From positions 1,066,844 through 1,130,843 of the forward strand of contig MU001507.1 in assembly GCA_010093485.1 (NCBI GenBank): a stretch of DNA of 64,000 nucleotides. The letters are read 5' to 3'. The stretch comes from Karstenula rhodostoma CBS 690.94 (taxonomy: Eukaryota > Ascomycota > Dothideomycetes > Pleosporales > Didymosphaeriaceae). How positions within the stretch are numbered: position 1 is the stretch's first letter; each line of letters starts with the position of its first letter. Under the pieces are notes generated by a model that was not told the DNA's origin, did not search any database, and saw only the letters and a list, made by a program, of their open reading frames with translations. Below, piece after piece: positions 24,078 to 34,138 of the stretch. Both the position numbers and the translations under genes were made by a program.

Positions 24078-25934
24078 CTAGGACACACAGCAACTAGCCC
24101 CATTATCCCTGTCCCGACTCCAACTTCTGCGTCTCCCTCGACTCCCGCTCCTCTTATCCCAAGGCAAATTCCTCTCCCGACTTTTATTCCTACTTTTACT
24201 CCGGCTCCGGCTTCGACTGCGGCTTCTTCTCCTCTGCATGCTATGCTCTTCAAAATCCCAAGTCTCCCCAACACGACTAATCCTTCGAGACAACAGAACT
24301 CTGTGTTCATACAAGATAGATGCAATTTCTCTGCAGTCATAGAGGGCCTGCCTGTACTCAATGCACGATGCTCTTGCCTGTTTCATCGCGGCACTGTCAA
24401 CCAGCGGGGTGTGATGCGCCAGACGTGTCAGCTTCTCGCATCGCTGTTTGATTGCAGGCGAGATCTTTGAGTTGTGTCTCATATCTCTTATGATAACTTC
24501 TGTTGCATGACTGAGGATCGAGCAGGCAGATCGGTGGTTCTCCGGATCAAGGTCCCGGCCGCTTCCCTCTTGCACCATGCCCAGTAGCGCTCGGATGTAA
24601 TCCTTTTTATCCCTGCCGCATACAGAGTGCTTGGATAGAAACACCAACTCCGCAAGATTGAGCCCTCTTGATCTCTTCTTGTGGATGAGCGTGAGCAGCC
24701 AGACTGGTTGTTTAGCGGCGACTTCGTCTTGTACTTGTCTGAGGGTCCTAGAAGGTCCAAAATCTGCGGCAGCGACTTGGGTAGCGAAGTCGATGAAAGT
24801 CTTCCATGGTAGCTCCTCTTCGCCACAGATGATAGTCGTGTTCTTCGCCATAGTTAATTCTTGCAGGATCCAAAGACGACCCCAGTAGCTTTTGTTGAAG
24901 ATATCTCGAACGCAGAGAGCAACGTCTCTGAATGTCTTTTCAAAGCCTTCCAAACGAGCGTCAGCGTATCCTTCAGCCACGGCACGAATAAAAGTGGAGG
25001 GCTGGTTCCCGATGTAGCGCATCGCTTTGTCGGTAATTGAGTCTCCTGCGCCAATCCACGCAATGACCTCGCGAGCACCGCCGTATATCTTGGGCATGAA
25101 CTTGATCTGGATGTCCTTCTCAGGATGGTCGTCGTCCTGTATGATGCAGAGGGCATCTATCCACCACCATCCGCTCCATCGCTCTTCGTGCCGGTGGGAT
25201 CTTCGCATTTTCGCGATGTGACTCAGGATATCGTGCAGATTCTCGGTCACCTGTATTGGTCTAAGCCTGTTCTGCTTATAAGCATCGCTTAAAAGTATGG
25301 GTTCTTGAGCCCTCTCGTCTCCCCATGTGTACGAGACAGCGGTCCACGAAACAGAGCCGTCAACACGGTTGAGGTGTTGTATTTCACACCTGATTGGACT
25401 GCCTGGTTCGTATGGCGAAACTTTGATCAACCGGAATTGTCCTCTGGGCCGGCTCAAGGATCTATGGCGAAACCAATGAGATACACCTCTGGATGGATGG
25501 CGGCTTCGGGACCTTGAGTTCCTGTAGGATGGATTGTCGGAGCTTTGGTACGTATGGTATCTTTCGATACGTCTAGGCCTCTGACGGTCGAAACTGTCGA
25601 AACCCGGGCGAGATTCATTGGGAAGTCGCGAACTTGCACTCCGCGGTCGTTGTTGCCATGTTTCTACCGGTAGGCTAAGAAGTTCGGCTCCATGGGAGCT
25701 CGCATTGGACCGTCCTGGTGAGACACGACGCAAAACAACAATTGGATGTCTCTCGCGACTGTATATTTTTTCAGATGCCACGCTGCGAGGTCTGAGTGAG
25801 TGTGCCGGCGACCACCCATCTTTAGGTGGTGTGACATCCACTTCCCGGGGTAGTAGGATCACTTGTTTGTGGCGATCTGGAGTGGGAGAGCGCTGGGGAC
25901 TCCTTCCGCGATTGTCGTTGCTAAGATTGCTCAT
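24078..25934 (-). CDS. HET-domain (heterokaryon incompatibility) protein with RS-rich ends
   Basis: HET-domain proteins act in fungal non-self recognition and can trigger cell death after hyphal fusion; the specific role here is unknown. It is a single exon of 618 aa. Residues 1-165 are basic and Ser/Arg/Pro-rich. The HET domain spans about 166-340, with WTAVSYTWGD (198-206), WWWIDALCIIQDDD (256-269) and IYGGAREVIAWIGAGD (283-298), all hallmark blocks. After about 550 the protein becomes a run of SR dipeptides, and it ends SCCVS before the stop. The last four residues CCVS fit a CaaX prenylation box (Cys, two small/aliphatic residues, Ser). No NACHT or TPR/ankyrin repeats are visible. The nearest neighbours are housekeeping genes, not other HET genes. 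Confidence 0.88.
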   Translation of the reverse strand: MSNLSNDNRGRSPQRSPTPDRHKQVILLPREVDVTPPKDGWSPAHSLRPRSVASEKIYSRERHPIVVLRRVSPGRSNASSHGAELLSLPVETWQQRPRSASSRLPNESRPGFDSFDRQRPRRIERYHTYQSSDNPSYRNSRSRSRHPSRGVSHWFRHRSLSRPRGQFRLIKVSPYEPGSPIRCEIQHLNRVDGSVSWTAVSYTWGDERAQEPILLSDAYKQNRLRPIQVTENLHDILSHIAKMRRSHRHEERWSGWWWIDALCIIQDDDHPEKDIQIKFMPKIYGGAREVIAWIGAGDSITDKAMRYIGNQPSTFIRAVAEGYADARLEGFEKTFRDVALCVRDIFNKSYWGRLWILQELTMAKNTTIICGEEELPWKTFIDFATQVAAADFGPSRTLRQVQDEVAAKQPVWLLTLIHKKRSRGLNLAELVFLSKHSVCGRDKKDYIRALLGMVQEGSGRDLDPENHRSACSILSHATEVIIRDMRHNSKISPAIKQRCEKLTRLAHHTPLVDSAAMKQARASCIEYRQALYDCREIASILYEHRVLLSRRISRVGETWDFEEHSMQRRRSRSRSRSRSKSRNKSRERNLPWDKRSGSRGRRRSWSRDRDNGASCCVS

Positions 25935-26792
25935 CGAGGCGGTATGTCGCCGCTGGAGACCAGCAACGATAGTCAGCTACGCTAAAAAGTTTGCATTGAT
26001 GGGTGAGGTGTGTCAGGCTGAAAGTTTGATGAGCTCCCATGCCGCCAAGAATCCACATGCACGATTGATACAAGCCGCAGCAAATCATAGCCGCAGTAAG
26101 AACTCATGGTAGGCGAGCGCCACAGGCACGCGTGTATAGGTCGTTGGATAGGTCGTTGGTGAGGTACGTTCAGATGCCAGACTAAGACATAGTGACCTGG
26201 TAGCTGTTGGGCAGGTGCATGCCTTCAGGACAGGCAAGTGCTCTAGGCCCGAGGGAAACCGCAATGCGTTCTGCGCATGATTTCTGAGTTGTTCAAACCG
26301 AAAGAAGGCACGAAGAATTAGAGCAGTGTAGAAGTGAGCTTACAAGACGAAGAGACAAGAAGCATCAAGACAATCAGTATTCTATGACCGCTAGGTCTGA
26401 CTGTAAATCAGCCATATCGTTTCTGCGTGTACTAAACCAGACTACAGAAGAGTACGTTTCCGTAAATATCCAACGAGGATATCCAGGGATGACCAAAAAT
26501 GCACATTTGAAGGGTAGAAGCGCGATGAGAAGGAGGAAAACCAGGCCAAAGCCAAGCAGCTGATGCGACACGAAGGGGAGAATCAGTCCACTCGCAATGA
26601 TCGCTTCCGGCTGATCGTATGAGACATTCAAATCCAAGACGCGATGCTATCGAAGAGCTTTTTCCTGCAAGGAGGGAGTTCAGCCAAGTACAAATGAAGA
26701 GATAAAGAAGGGTATTGAAGAGGACAAGAAGGTCAATGTGAAGATGGGTCGTCTGCTGTTTCGAATCCGGTGACAGGCCGAGCGTCGAAGCA
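25935..26792. other. Intergenic, HET-gene promoter and RHO3 3' flank
   Basis: About 0.86 kb between two minus-strand genes. It contains a perfect 12-bp tandem duplication (26136-26159). No gene recognised. Confidence 0.5.
26136..26159. repeat. 12-bp perfect tandem duplication
   Basis: The unit ataggtcgttgg occurs twice head to tail, about 200 bp upstream of the HET-gene start codon. Confidence 0.9.
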
Positions 26793-27644
26793 TTACATGA
26801 CGGTGCAGCTGCTGCTCTCGTCCTTGTTTGTCTTGACCGACAGGGCAACGCGCGCAGCTTCTGTGAAGGCCTCGTTCACACCTCGGTTCTTCATGGCGGA
26901 GCACTCTGTCGATTTGGTCAGTACGAAAATGGCTCAAGCGTCTGGGAGACATACCCAGATATCGGAGGGCTTTGATTCTTTCGGCGACCTTGAGACCCTC
27001 GTCGTATTGAATCAAGGCCTTTTCAGGTTGTGCGCCCTCGTCATCATCGTCGTCCTTCTTTCGCAAATCGCACTTGAGGGCCACCAGAACAAGCTTAACA
27101 CCAGGGCAGTTCTCTGCGATTTCCGAAACCCATTTGGTCTCTACGTTCTCAAGAGAATCAGGTGAATCGACGCTGAAGCAGAGCATGATGGCGTGCGTGT
27201 CATCGTAGCTGAGCGATCGTAACCGGTCGAATTCTTCCTGGCCGGCAGTGTCCCATAGGCTGAGCTCTACGTGTGTGTTGTCGATGTAGATGTCATGTAC
27301 ATAGTTCTCGAAGACGGTAGGCTCGCTACAGGCGTGGGGTCAGGGCAGGGCGCTAGCGAAGGGGATGCAGCGCAACTTACTATACCGTGGGGAAGTACCT
27401 GGAGCGCGTAGAGGTCAGCTGGGGCGGTTCCTTTGCATGCTACAGGGGCGCATAGCGACACACGTACCCTCTCGTGAAGACGTTGAGCAGCGATGTCTTG
27501 CCGCAAGCTCCGTCGCCGCTATAGGAAGCTGTTAGTCGCGCCTGTCACATGGGTCTGCTCCATTCGCAGGCGTCTGGCCTTGCGGGCGACGTACAGGAGC
27601 ACTAGCTTGCGCTGCACAGACTTTGTTCCACCACAGAGCGGCAT
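26793..27644 (-). CDS. rho3: Rho-family small GTPase Rho3
   Basis: Membrane-anchored switch for polarised growth and exocytosis. Minus-strand exons are 27644-27595, 27518-27468, 27398-27381, 27325-26955 and 26905-26793; they join to 200 aa. The P-loop is GDGACGKTS (Gly18-Ser26), reassembled across intron 1. The effector region YFPTVYEPTVFENY is split over three exons, one of them an 18-nt micro-exon. LWDTAGQEEFDRLR (switch II) and LVALKCDLRKK (guanine specificity) follow, then a Rho3-like acidic insert (DDDDDEGAQPEK). The ECSAMKNRGVNEAF segment is recovered by the last splice. The end, CTVM, is a CaaX box. The start MPLCGGTKSVQRKLVLL matches fungal Rho3 N-termini, including the Cys available for palmitoylation. 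Confidence 0.95.
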
Positions 27645-28986
27645 CGCGAAGGCCTGGGGGCGTGGGCAGCGATCGATTCGCAGCGGGTGGCTAGGGACTC
27701 GAGCGCCTGCGCGGACGTGGTACGGCGGTTTCGTGGGTGTGGCGGGGCGCGGGGGAGGACAAAGAGCGTCGCACCGAGGCGAGGGAGCGTAGGAGGGCGG
27801 TTAAGGATGTCGAGAGCGAAGGAGAGGCGTCCCAGAGGCCGGGCTGGAGTCGCGGACGAGATGGATAGCGAGGCCGACTGGGATGCGTTAGATCGGGCTA
27901 GGCGCTCGCCTCTCCACCCATGGGCCAGCGCGGCCAACCATCCAGACTTCCGCCTGCGAGGCCGGCGCGCGACCGGGCTGGCGAGGGCGCACTTACAGAG
28001 TACCTGGGCGTTGCGACGGCGATGGCGATGGCAATGACAAGGGCGATAGCGATAGGGATGTGTGTTGGTGCAGGATGCGTTTTGGTGTAGGAGTGTACGA
28101 GGTGAGAGAGGAGTGCAAGACAGCAAAGTGGGCAATGCACACAAAGTCGCTCAACAACGGATGCATCGCCTCTGCCAACACACCGCGTACCTACTTTGGC
28201 ACTCCCAACCAAGCCATCAGCATCTCGCCGCCCAGTCGCGCCGGCGCCATTCGCTGCTAATAAAATCCTCCCCAGAGTCTTTCCGCAGAACCACACGCTC
28301 TCGATCTCAACGTCATGAATCGAGCACAGCCTTGAGCCCGGCAAATGTGCCAGTCTTCTTGGGCTTCTGCACCCCCCACGTTTCTCCGAGCCTGGCCTGC
28401 TCCACATTTGATGTGTGTCCCGCTGTGCGCCGTTCCAGAAGACTAGGATCCGTGGCTTCCTCGCGCACCCCGAACGAACTCATCGACGTCTCCGGCGTTT
28501 TGCTCTCATCGGATAGCGTGATGCCCTATGATGTTGTGATGCAGACACAGGCTCAATGCAGCTTTGTTGTTGTAGTTCTCTCCTTGTGTGTGCTCCTTGT
28601 TTGGATGATGTGATGTTGTTCATGGGCGGCCTCTTGTTGGGTTGTGGGCCCGCCACAGCGCAGACACACCCTACCTCATTCCATACTTCCAACAACTCAA
28701 CTCAACTCTGTTTGGATTAAAAAGGAAACCCTGCTCAGAAGGTACTTTCAAACTCGGTGCGTGCCCGTAAGTGGCAGTGCGCCAGTGTAGCCCCTCCATA
28801 ACGGGGATGACTAAGGCGGGGCGGAGGCACTCGCCTGCCCGTACAAGGCAACTGCGCGACCGCGAAGCTGTATCTCACCTCACAACTTGAGAACTCCACC
28901 ACCCGCCTATCCACGCCGACCCATTCTGACCGCGGTCCGCAACCCTTCGCCGACTTACCAATTCACCCCACCGTTCACTTGCCAAA
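27645..28986. other. Divergent promoter region of RHO3 and CSN2
   Basis: About 1.3 kb separates two divergent start codons. Frames such as 28062-28613 plus and 27898-28407 minus overlap one another and show no family resemblance. Pyrimidine-rich tracts precede the CSN2 start. Nothing else recognised. Confidence 0.55.
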
Positions 28987-30719
28987 ATGTCCGACGACGA
29001 CGATTTCATGCAGGATTCTGAAGAGGAGTAGGTACACACCACGTTATCCATATCTTTGGTCTGACCAGGAACAGGTACGATTTCGAGTACGAAGACGATG
29101 ATGAAGAGCAGAGTGGCGATGTCGATATCGAGAACAAATACTACAACGCGAAGCAACTAAAGGGCGACGAGCCTGAAGCGGCCGTCGATGAGTTCCTGGG
29201 AATACCGGCGCTAGAGGAAGCGAAGGGCGATTGGTATGTCGTCGGAGGCTCTCCAATGGAATAAGTCTGACTGGCTGTAGGGGCTTCAAGGGTTTGAAGC
29301 AGGCCATCAAGCTTGAGTTCAAGCTTGCTCGCTACGACAAGGTGAACCCCTACGTTGCCTTGGTCGATTATACTTCTGACAAGCAAACAGGCCGTGGAAC
29401 ATTATAAAGAACTTCTGACTTACGTCAAATCCGCCGTCACGCGAAACTACTCCGAGAAGTCCATCAATAACATGCTGGACTTCATCGAGAAGGCCGCCGA
29501 GAACCCAGACGCGTACCGCTGCATGGAGAGGTTCTATGCTCTCACGCTCGACACATTCCAGAGCACCAACAACGAGCGGCTCTGGCTGAAGACGAACATC
29601 AAATTAGCCCGACTCTGGCTGGAGCGAAAAGAATATCGGCAGTTGACAGAGAAGGTGCGCGAATTGCATAAGACTTGCCAGAGAGAAGACGGAACCGACG
29701 ATCCGAGCAAAGGAACTTACTCGCTGGAGGTCTATTCACTAGAGATCCTCATGTATGCAGACACTCGGAACAACAAGCGCCTGAAGGTCCGTTGCGCGAA
29801 TATCTGACCCCCGCGCTTCATCCGCTAACCTGTCTCCAGGCTCTCTATCAACGAGCCCTCAAGGTCAAGTCAGCCGTGCCACATCCCAAAATCATGGGGA
29901 TTATCCGCGAATGCGGTGGTAAGATGCATATGAGCGAAGGTAATCATGAGAGTGGTCTAGACTGACTGCAATGACTAATGCATGGCAGAGAACTGGAAGG
30001 GGGCACAGAGTGATTTCTTCGAGAGCTTCCGAAACTACGACGAGGCTGGGTCTCTCCAACGGATTCAAGTGCTCAAGTACCTGGTCCTCGCAACCATGCT
30101 GTCGGGTTCAAATATTAACCCCTTTGACTCCCAAGAGACCAAGCCGTATCAGAATGATCCTCGTATTTCCACTATGACGGACCTGGTCAATGCGTATCAG
30201 CGCGAAGATATCCATGACTACGAGAAGATCCTGAAGAACAACCAGGACCTGCTCCAGGACCCCTTCATTGCCGAGAACATTGACGAAGTCACACGGAACG
30301 TCAGGACCAAAGCCGTGGTGAAGCTAGTTGCTCCCTACACCCGGTTCACGCTCGCATTTATATCGAAACAGCTCAAGATCTCTCTTCCAGAGGTGCAAGA
30401 CATCGTTGGCTTTTTGATCGTTGACAAGAGCCTCCGCGGAAAGATCAACCAGCAGACTGGCACGGTAGAGATCGAGAGTAGTACAGACATGGATCGGGTA
30501 CAGGCCATGGAAGAGTGGAGCGCCGCCATTGGATCTTTGTGGGCCACGGTCCTGAACGAGGGAGAGGGGTTCAAGTCGGACGACGGCGGTTCGCAGTATG
30601 CACAGAGCGGCGGCGGACCAATGATACAACAGAGTCTGAATGGCTTGGGAGCCAAACACGGACGAGCTCCAAAAGGCAAGGGTCCGGGTCGACTGCTTGG
30701 AGTTGGCAGCAAAGGATGA
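28987..30719 (+). CDS. csn2: COP9 signalosome complex subunit 2
   Basis: Subunit of the COP9 signalosome, which removes NEDD8 from cullins and so tunes SCF-type ubiquitin ligases; in moulds it controls development and secondary metabolism. Exons 28987-29027, 29075-29233, 29281-29341, 29391-29786, 29840-29939 and 29989-30719 join to 495 aa, the family length. The acidic N-terminus ([14 protein letters not shown], then [11 protein letters not shown]) is typical. Helical TPR-like repeats fill the middle ([35 protein letters not shown]). A PCI/winged-helix domain near 330-440 includes [20 protein letters not shown]. The tail is Gly-rich and basic. The donor at 29028 (gtaggt) was chosen because reading further meets a TAG. 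Confidence 0.95.
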
Positions 30720-32317
30720 CTTGCAGATAGCGTCTGCGAGCCATTTCACAAAGAACCAACGATGACTGGGTTTCGGGAGCATGCCACGGGACTTTGAGTG
30801 CACGATAGCGTCACGCAGGTTTTCCTGACCCAATGAATCGAGGCATGCGGGCCAGGATCCCCAGCAGAAGAGAGCACGGTTGGTCACGCAGGTAGCACAA
30901 GAGTTTCCCTTCACACAAGCGATGGCGGTCCGAGGCGGAGAAGTTCGGGAATGCGTAGTAGCACGACAGGTAGCGGAATTTGAAGGAGCAGAAACCGATT
31001 GCGCGGACGGCCAGGCAACTCAGCCCCGCTCAGTGTTTGTGATGCTTTGTGATGAGGTTCTGTGATGGTGATCTGATGTCCTGGTTTGCGGATCGTATGC
31101 ATTGACGTTCTGTCGGGGAAGCGGAAAGACAACCGAGCCGGCCAACTGCTCACGCAATGCCTCTCTTCAACCCTAGTCGACCTCGGTTGCAACCGTGGGG
31201 GGGTGGGGGGAGTGTCGCGATGAAGGTGAGCGCGCGTCAAGCGTTCGTTCCTTTTGCTTGCCGCGTCAGCGCCATCGGCACCACTGGCCAGTCAACGAAT
31301 CACGCAGTGCATCAGGGCTCGAGGAGAGACGGCCAGCAGACGCGAGGCGCTCAGCCTGTGTGAGATGTTTGTGAGTGGAGGCAGTCTTGCCCACAGACTC
31401 CATGAAATTCCATGTTCCTCTTGCGCCGCCAGAAAGTGCGCGTCACAAAGACGTGCTGTTGCCGCGGGTAGCGGCGTGGTAGCCCGTTCCTCAGACCAGA
31501 GGGTGAGGGTGAGGGTGAGGGTGAGCTTGAGCTTGCTGCCCTTGTGTCCCAGCAGCGACGGCTATGGCGAGGGGACATAGTCAGTGACGCAGCGGAATCC
31601 TGCTCGTTTCGGTGTGCAGCTCCTGGTGATCAAACACGGCTTGGTGCTCAGGTCGGGTCATGTCATGTCAAGAGGAGACGCAGGAGAGGGTCATGACGGT
31701 GGCCGTGTGTGCTTTTCTTTTGCTCGAGTGGACGCAGGCGCCGTCCGCCCTTGGGACTGGATTTGCCTCCCTCTTGTACTCCGCGCTCCCCTTCCGGTTT
31801 CACATCAGCAGCCCCATCCTGCGATGTGCATGAGGCGTCGTTAGCCCTGATTGAGGGTTCTCCAAGGTGCCGGTGCAACGCGCACAAGCCGTCCGCCGCC
31901 GAGGAGGCCCTTGGGTACGCCGGGGGCTTTTTGTGCCTGGCAGCAGACATTCAAACGTCGTCCCAGCGCCGGAGATCGCAGTGTTTCCTGATATATTGGG
32001 GGGCGCCCCTGAAAGGTAGTACCACAACGACACAGCTCCAGCCGTCGGCCGCGGCATCTGCATCTGCATCTGCACCTACTAAAGAGACTGAGTCCCCCGA
32101 GGGTGCTCGTGGACAAGCTAGCCATTGCTGTGTTGCCGAGGACGCTGTGGAATTCCAGCATCCAATTGCCAATTGCCCGCCGCTGGAGCCCGTCACCGTC
32201 ACTGTCACCCGCCCGCCGTCCGCCGCCCGCCGCCAGCAGAGCAGAGAGCAGAGCCGTTGCCCTCTCGTCCCGCCCCGCCTGCGACGAGCGCATCGACAGC
32301 ACGCCGAGTACTCTTCG
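30720..32317. other. Intergenic, CSN2 3' flank and otubain promoter
   Basis: About 1.6 kb with no recognised gene. It contains two G-rich tracts on the plus strand (31195-31210 and 31501-31521). The frame of the otubain first exon stays open far upstream, but that part is compositionally biased and lacks conserved sequence. Confidence 0.5.
31501..31521 (+). other. Perfect G-quadruplex motif upstream of the otubain gene
   Basis: Four GGG runs are separated by three identical TGA loops (G3-N3-G3-N3-G3-N3-G3). A second G-rich tract, seven Gs, a T and six Gs, lies about 300 bp upstream near 31197-31210. Folding is a sequence-based prediction. Confidence 0.7.
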
Positions 32318-34138
32318 ATGGCCATGTCGGGAGGTTTCCAGGCCTTTGGTCACGCCCCAGGCCACTACCACGAATCAGCGCTCGCGTTCGGCGCGCCGCA
32401 CCTGCCTTTCCGCCCGCCGGAGCTAGCCTCCGCCCGCTATCAACACCCACACGCGGGCCACTTCCACTACAGCCAGACCGCCAGCATGTCCGACGCGCCT
32501 TTCCTGACCCCGGAAGAGGAGTTTGCCCAGCTCCAGAAGCTCAGCAACGAGTACGAGCCCGAGGTCACGGTCAGTAGCGTTCCAACACCGCCCGTGGGGC
32601 CGCGCTGACGATTGCTTGCAGGGCCCGCTTGTTGGCGACCGCCAGAGCAGCAGTGCCATCGCGACCGAATACGCGAATGCAGACCCCGTCTACAGGGTCA
32701 AGACCCAGGCCCTGCCCGCAAAGTATGCCTTCTTCCGCACCTGTCGCGGCGACGGCCACTGCGGATGGCGAGGTGAGTTTGCGCCGCTGCCCCGTGACGT
32801 TCCCGATTGACCTGCGTTCGCAGCAATCGCCTTTGGCTATTTCGAGGCTCTGCTGCATGTCGGCGATGTCGCCAAGTTCGACGTCGAGGAGGCCCGTCTG
32901 ATTTCCATGAACAACCTTCTGAACCTGGCTGGCTTCTCCGAAGATGTCTACATCGACTTTGCCGAAGAGGCCTACGATCTGCTCCGCAAGCTGGGTGGCT
33001 CGCTGCAGCTGGGCAACGGCCCAAGCCTGCTTCTCGAGGCCTTCAACGACATGGGCGTCTCCATGGCCATCATCACATATGTCAAGGTGCGTGATGACCC
33101 TGACCACCTCCGAGATGACTGCACTAACCCGAGCAGCTCCTTGCCAGTGCCTGGATCCAGTCGCGTGCTGAAGAGTACCAGAATTACCTTCAAACAGACG
33201 TCAAAAGCTACTGCTCGCAAAACATCGAGGCTGCCGTCTGTGAAATTGACGACGTGGCCGTCGCTGCGCTCTCAGAAGCGCTTGTCAAGCCAGCCGGCAT
33301 TGGCCTCGAAATCCTTTACCTGGACCGTTCCATCGGCGATGAGGTCAACGCCCACGCAATTTCGCAGCCGATGAACTTCAACGGCCTCTTGCCCATGATC
33401 CGCTTGCTTTACCGACCTGGCCATTATGATATCCTCTACAAGGCCGAGGACTTGCCAGCCCCTCCTCAGCAAGCGCCAATACACGTGGCTCTGGCGTATA
33501 GCAACAACCACAGTTTCGAAGCCGCTTCACCCGACGCCAATCTCCTGTCCATGATCCCCGGCATGTATTCGCACAACCGCTTCCAGACCATGGATCAGAG
33601 CTTCGGACAGCGTTGGGCGCCGGCTACGTACGACTTCGATCCGACCCCGGCCCCGCAGCCTCAGATTACCCCTGTCCAGCCATATGCGCCTGCCCCACCA
33701 GCCCCAGTAGCACCTATATCGGTTCCTCATCAGGACTTCATGTCGCCTTTACACGCAAGCCCGATAAGTCACCACAGTCCGGGAAGCCATCACAGCCTTC
33801 AGATGGAACAGCAGCCCGTTTCGCTTCCATTCCATTCAGCTCCGCCCCCGCCGGTCAGCATAGATCGAACACCTATCACAGTTGAGCGAGGAGGACCTTT
33901 CAGGCCTTCAATGTACGAATTGGAGCCAGGCTTTGGCACGGGCGAGGTGTTGCCATTCCAGACTAATATCTTCCGCAAGTGAGTTTGTTATACTTCGCTT
34001 CGTCCTGTGTATACTGATCCACGTAGTTCGCATTTTAATACTTGCCACTTCATGAACCCGTCTTTCCAGCCCGAGGAATGGTCCCCTCATGAGTATCGAA
34101 CAGGCAACAAGGGAAAACACAAATCTGTCTCCCAGTAG
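32318..34138 (+). CDS. Otubain-type deubiquitinase (peptidase family C65) with long Pro-rich tail
   Basis: Cysteine protease of the OTU superfamily that removes ubiquitin from conjugates. Exons 32318-32569, 32622-32772, 32824-33086, 33137-33978 and 34027-34138 join to 539 aa. The active-site motif is RGDGHCGWRA with Asp128 and Cys131, split by intron 2. The catalytic His is in LLYRPGHYDILY (about His318), and the following Asp is the likely third member. The C65 fold ends near residue 330. The rest is about 200 residues of Pro/Gln/His-rich, probably disordered chain, absent from short metazoan otubains. The 539-aa model starts at the first of two close ATGs (32318 and 32324); the frame upstream stays open but is biased and unconserved. 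Confidence 0.92.

Noticed and set aside
31709..32317. In-frame upstream extension of the otubain first exon
   Set aside because: It is compositionally biased (Ser/Ala/Arg/Pro) and lacks conserved sequence. The ATG at 32318 gives a normal otubain N-terminus.
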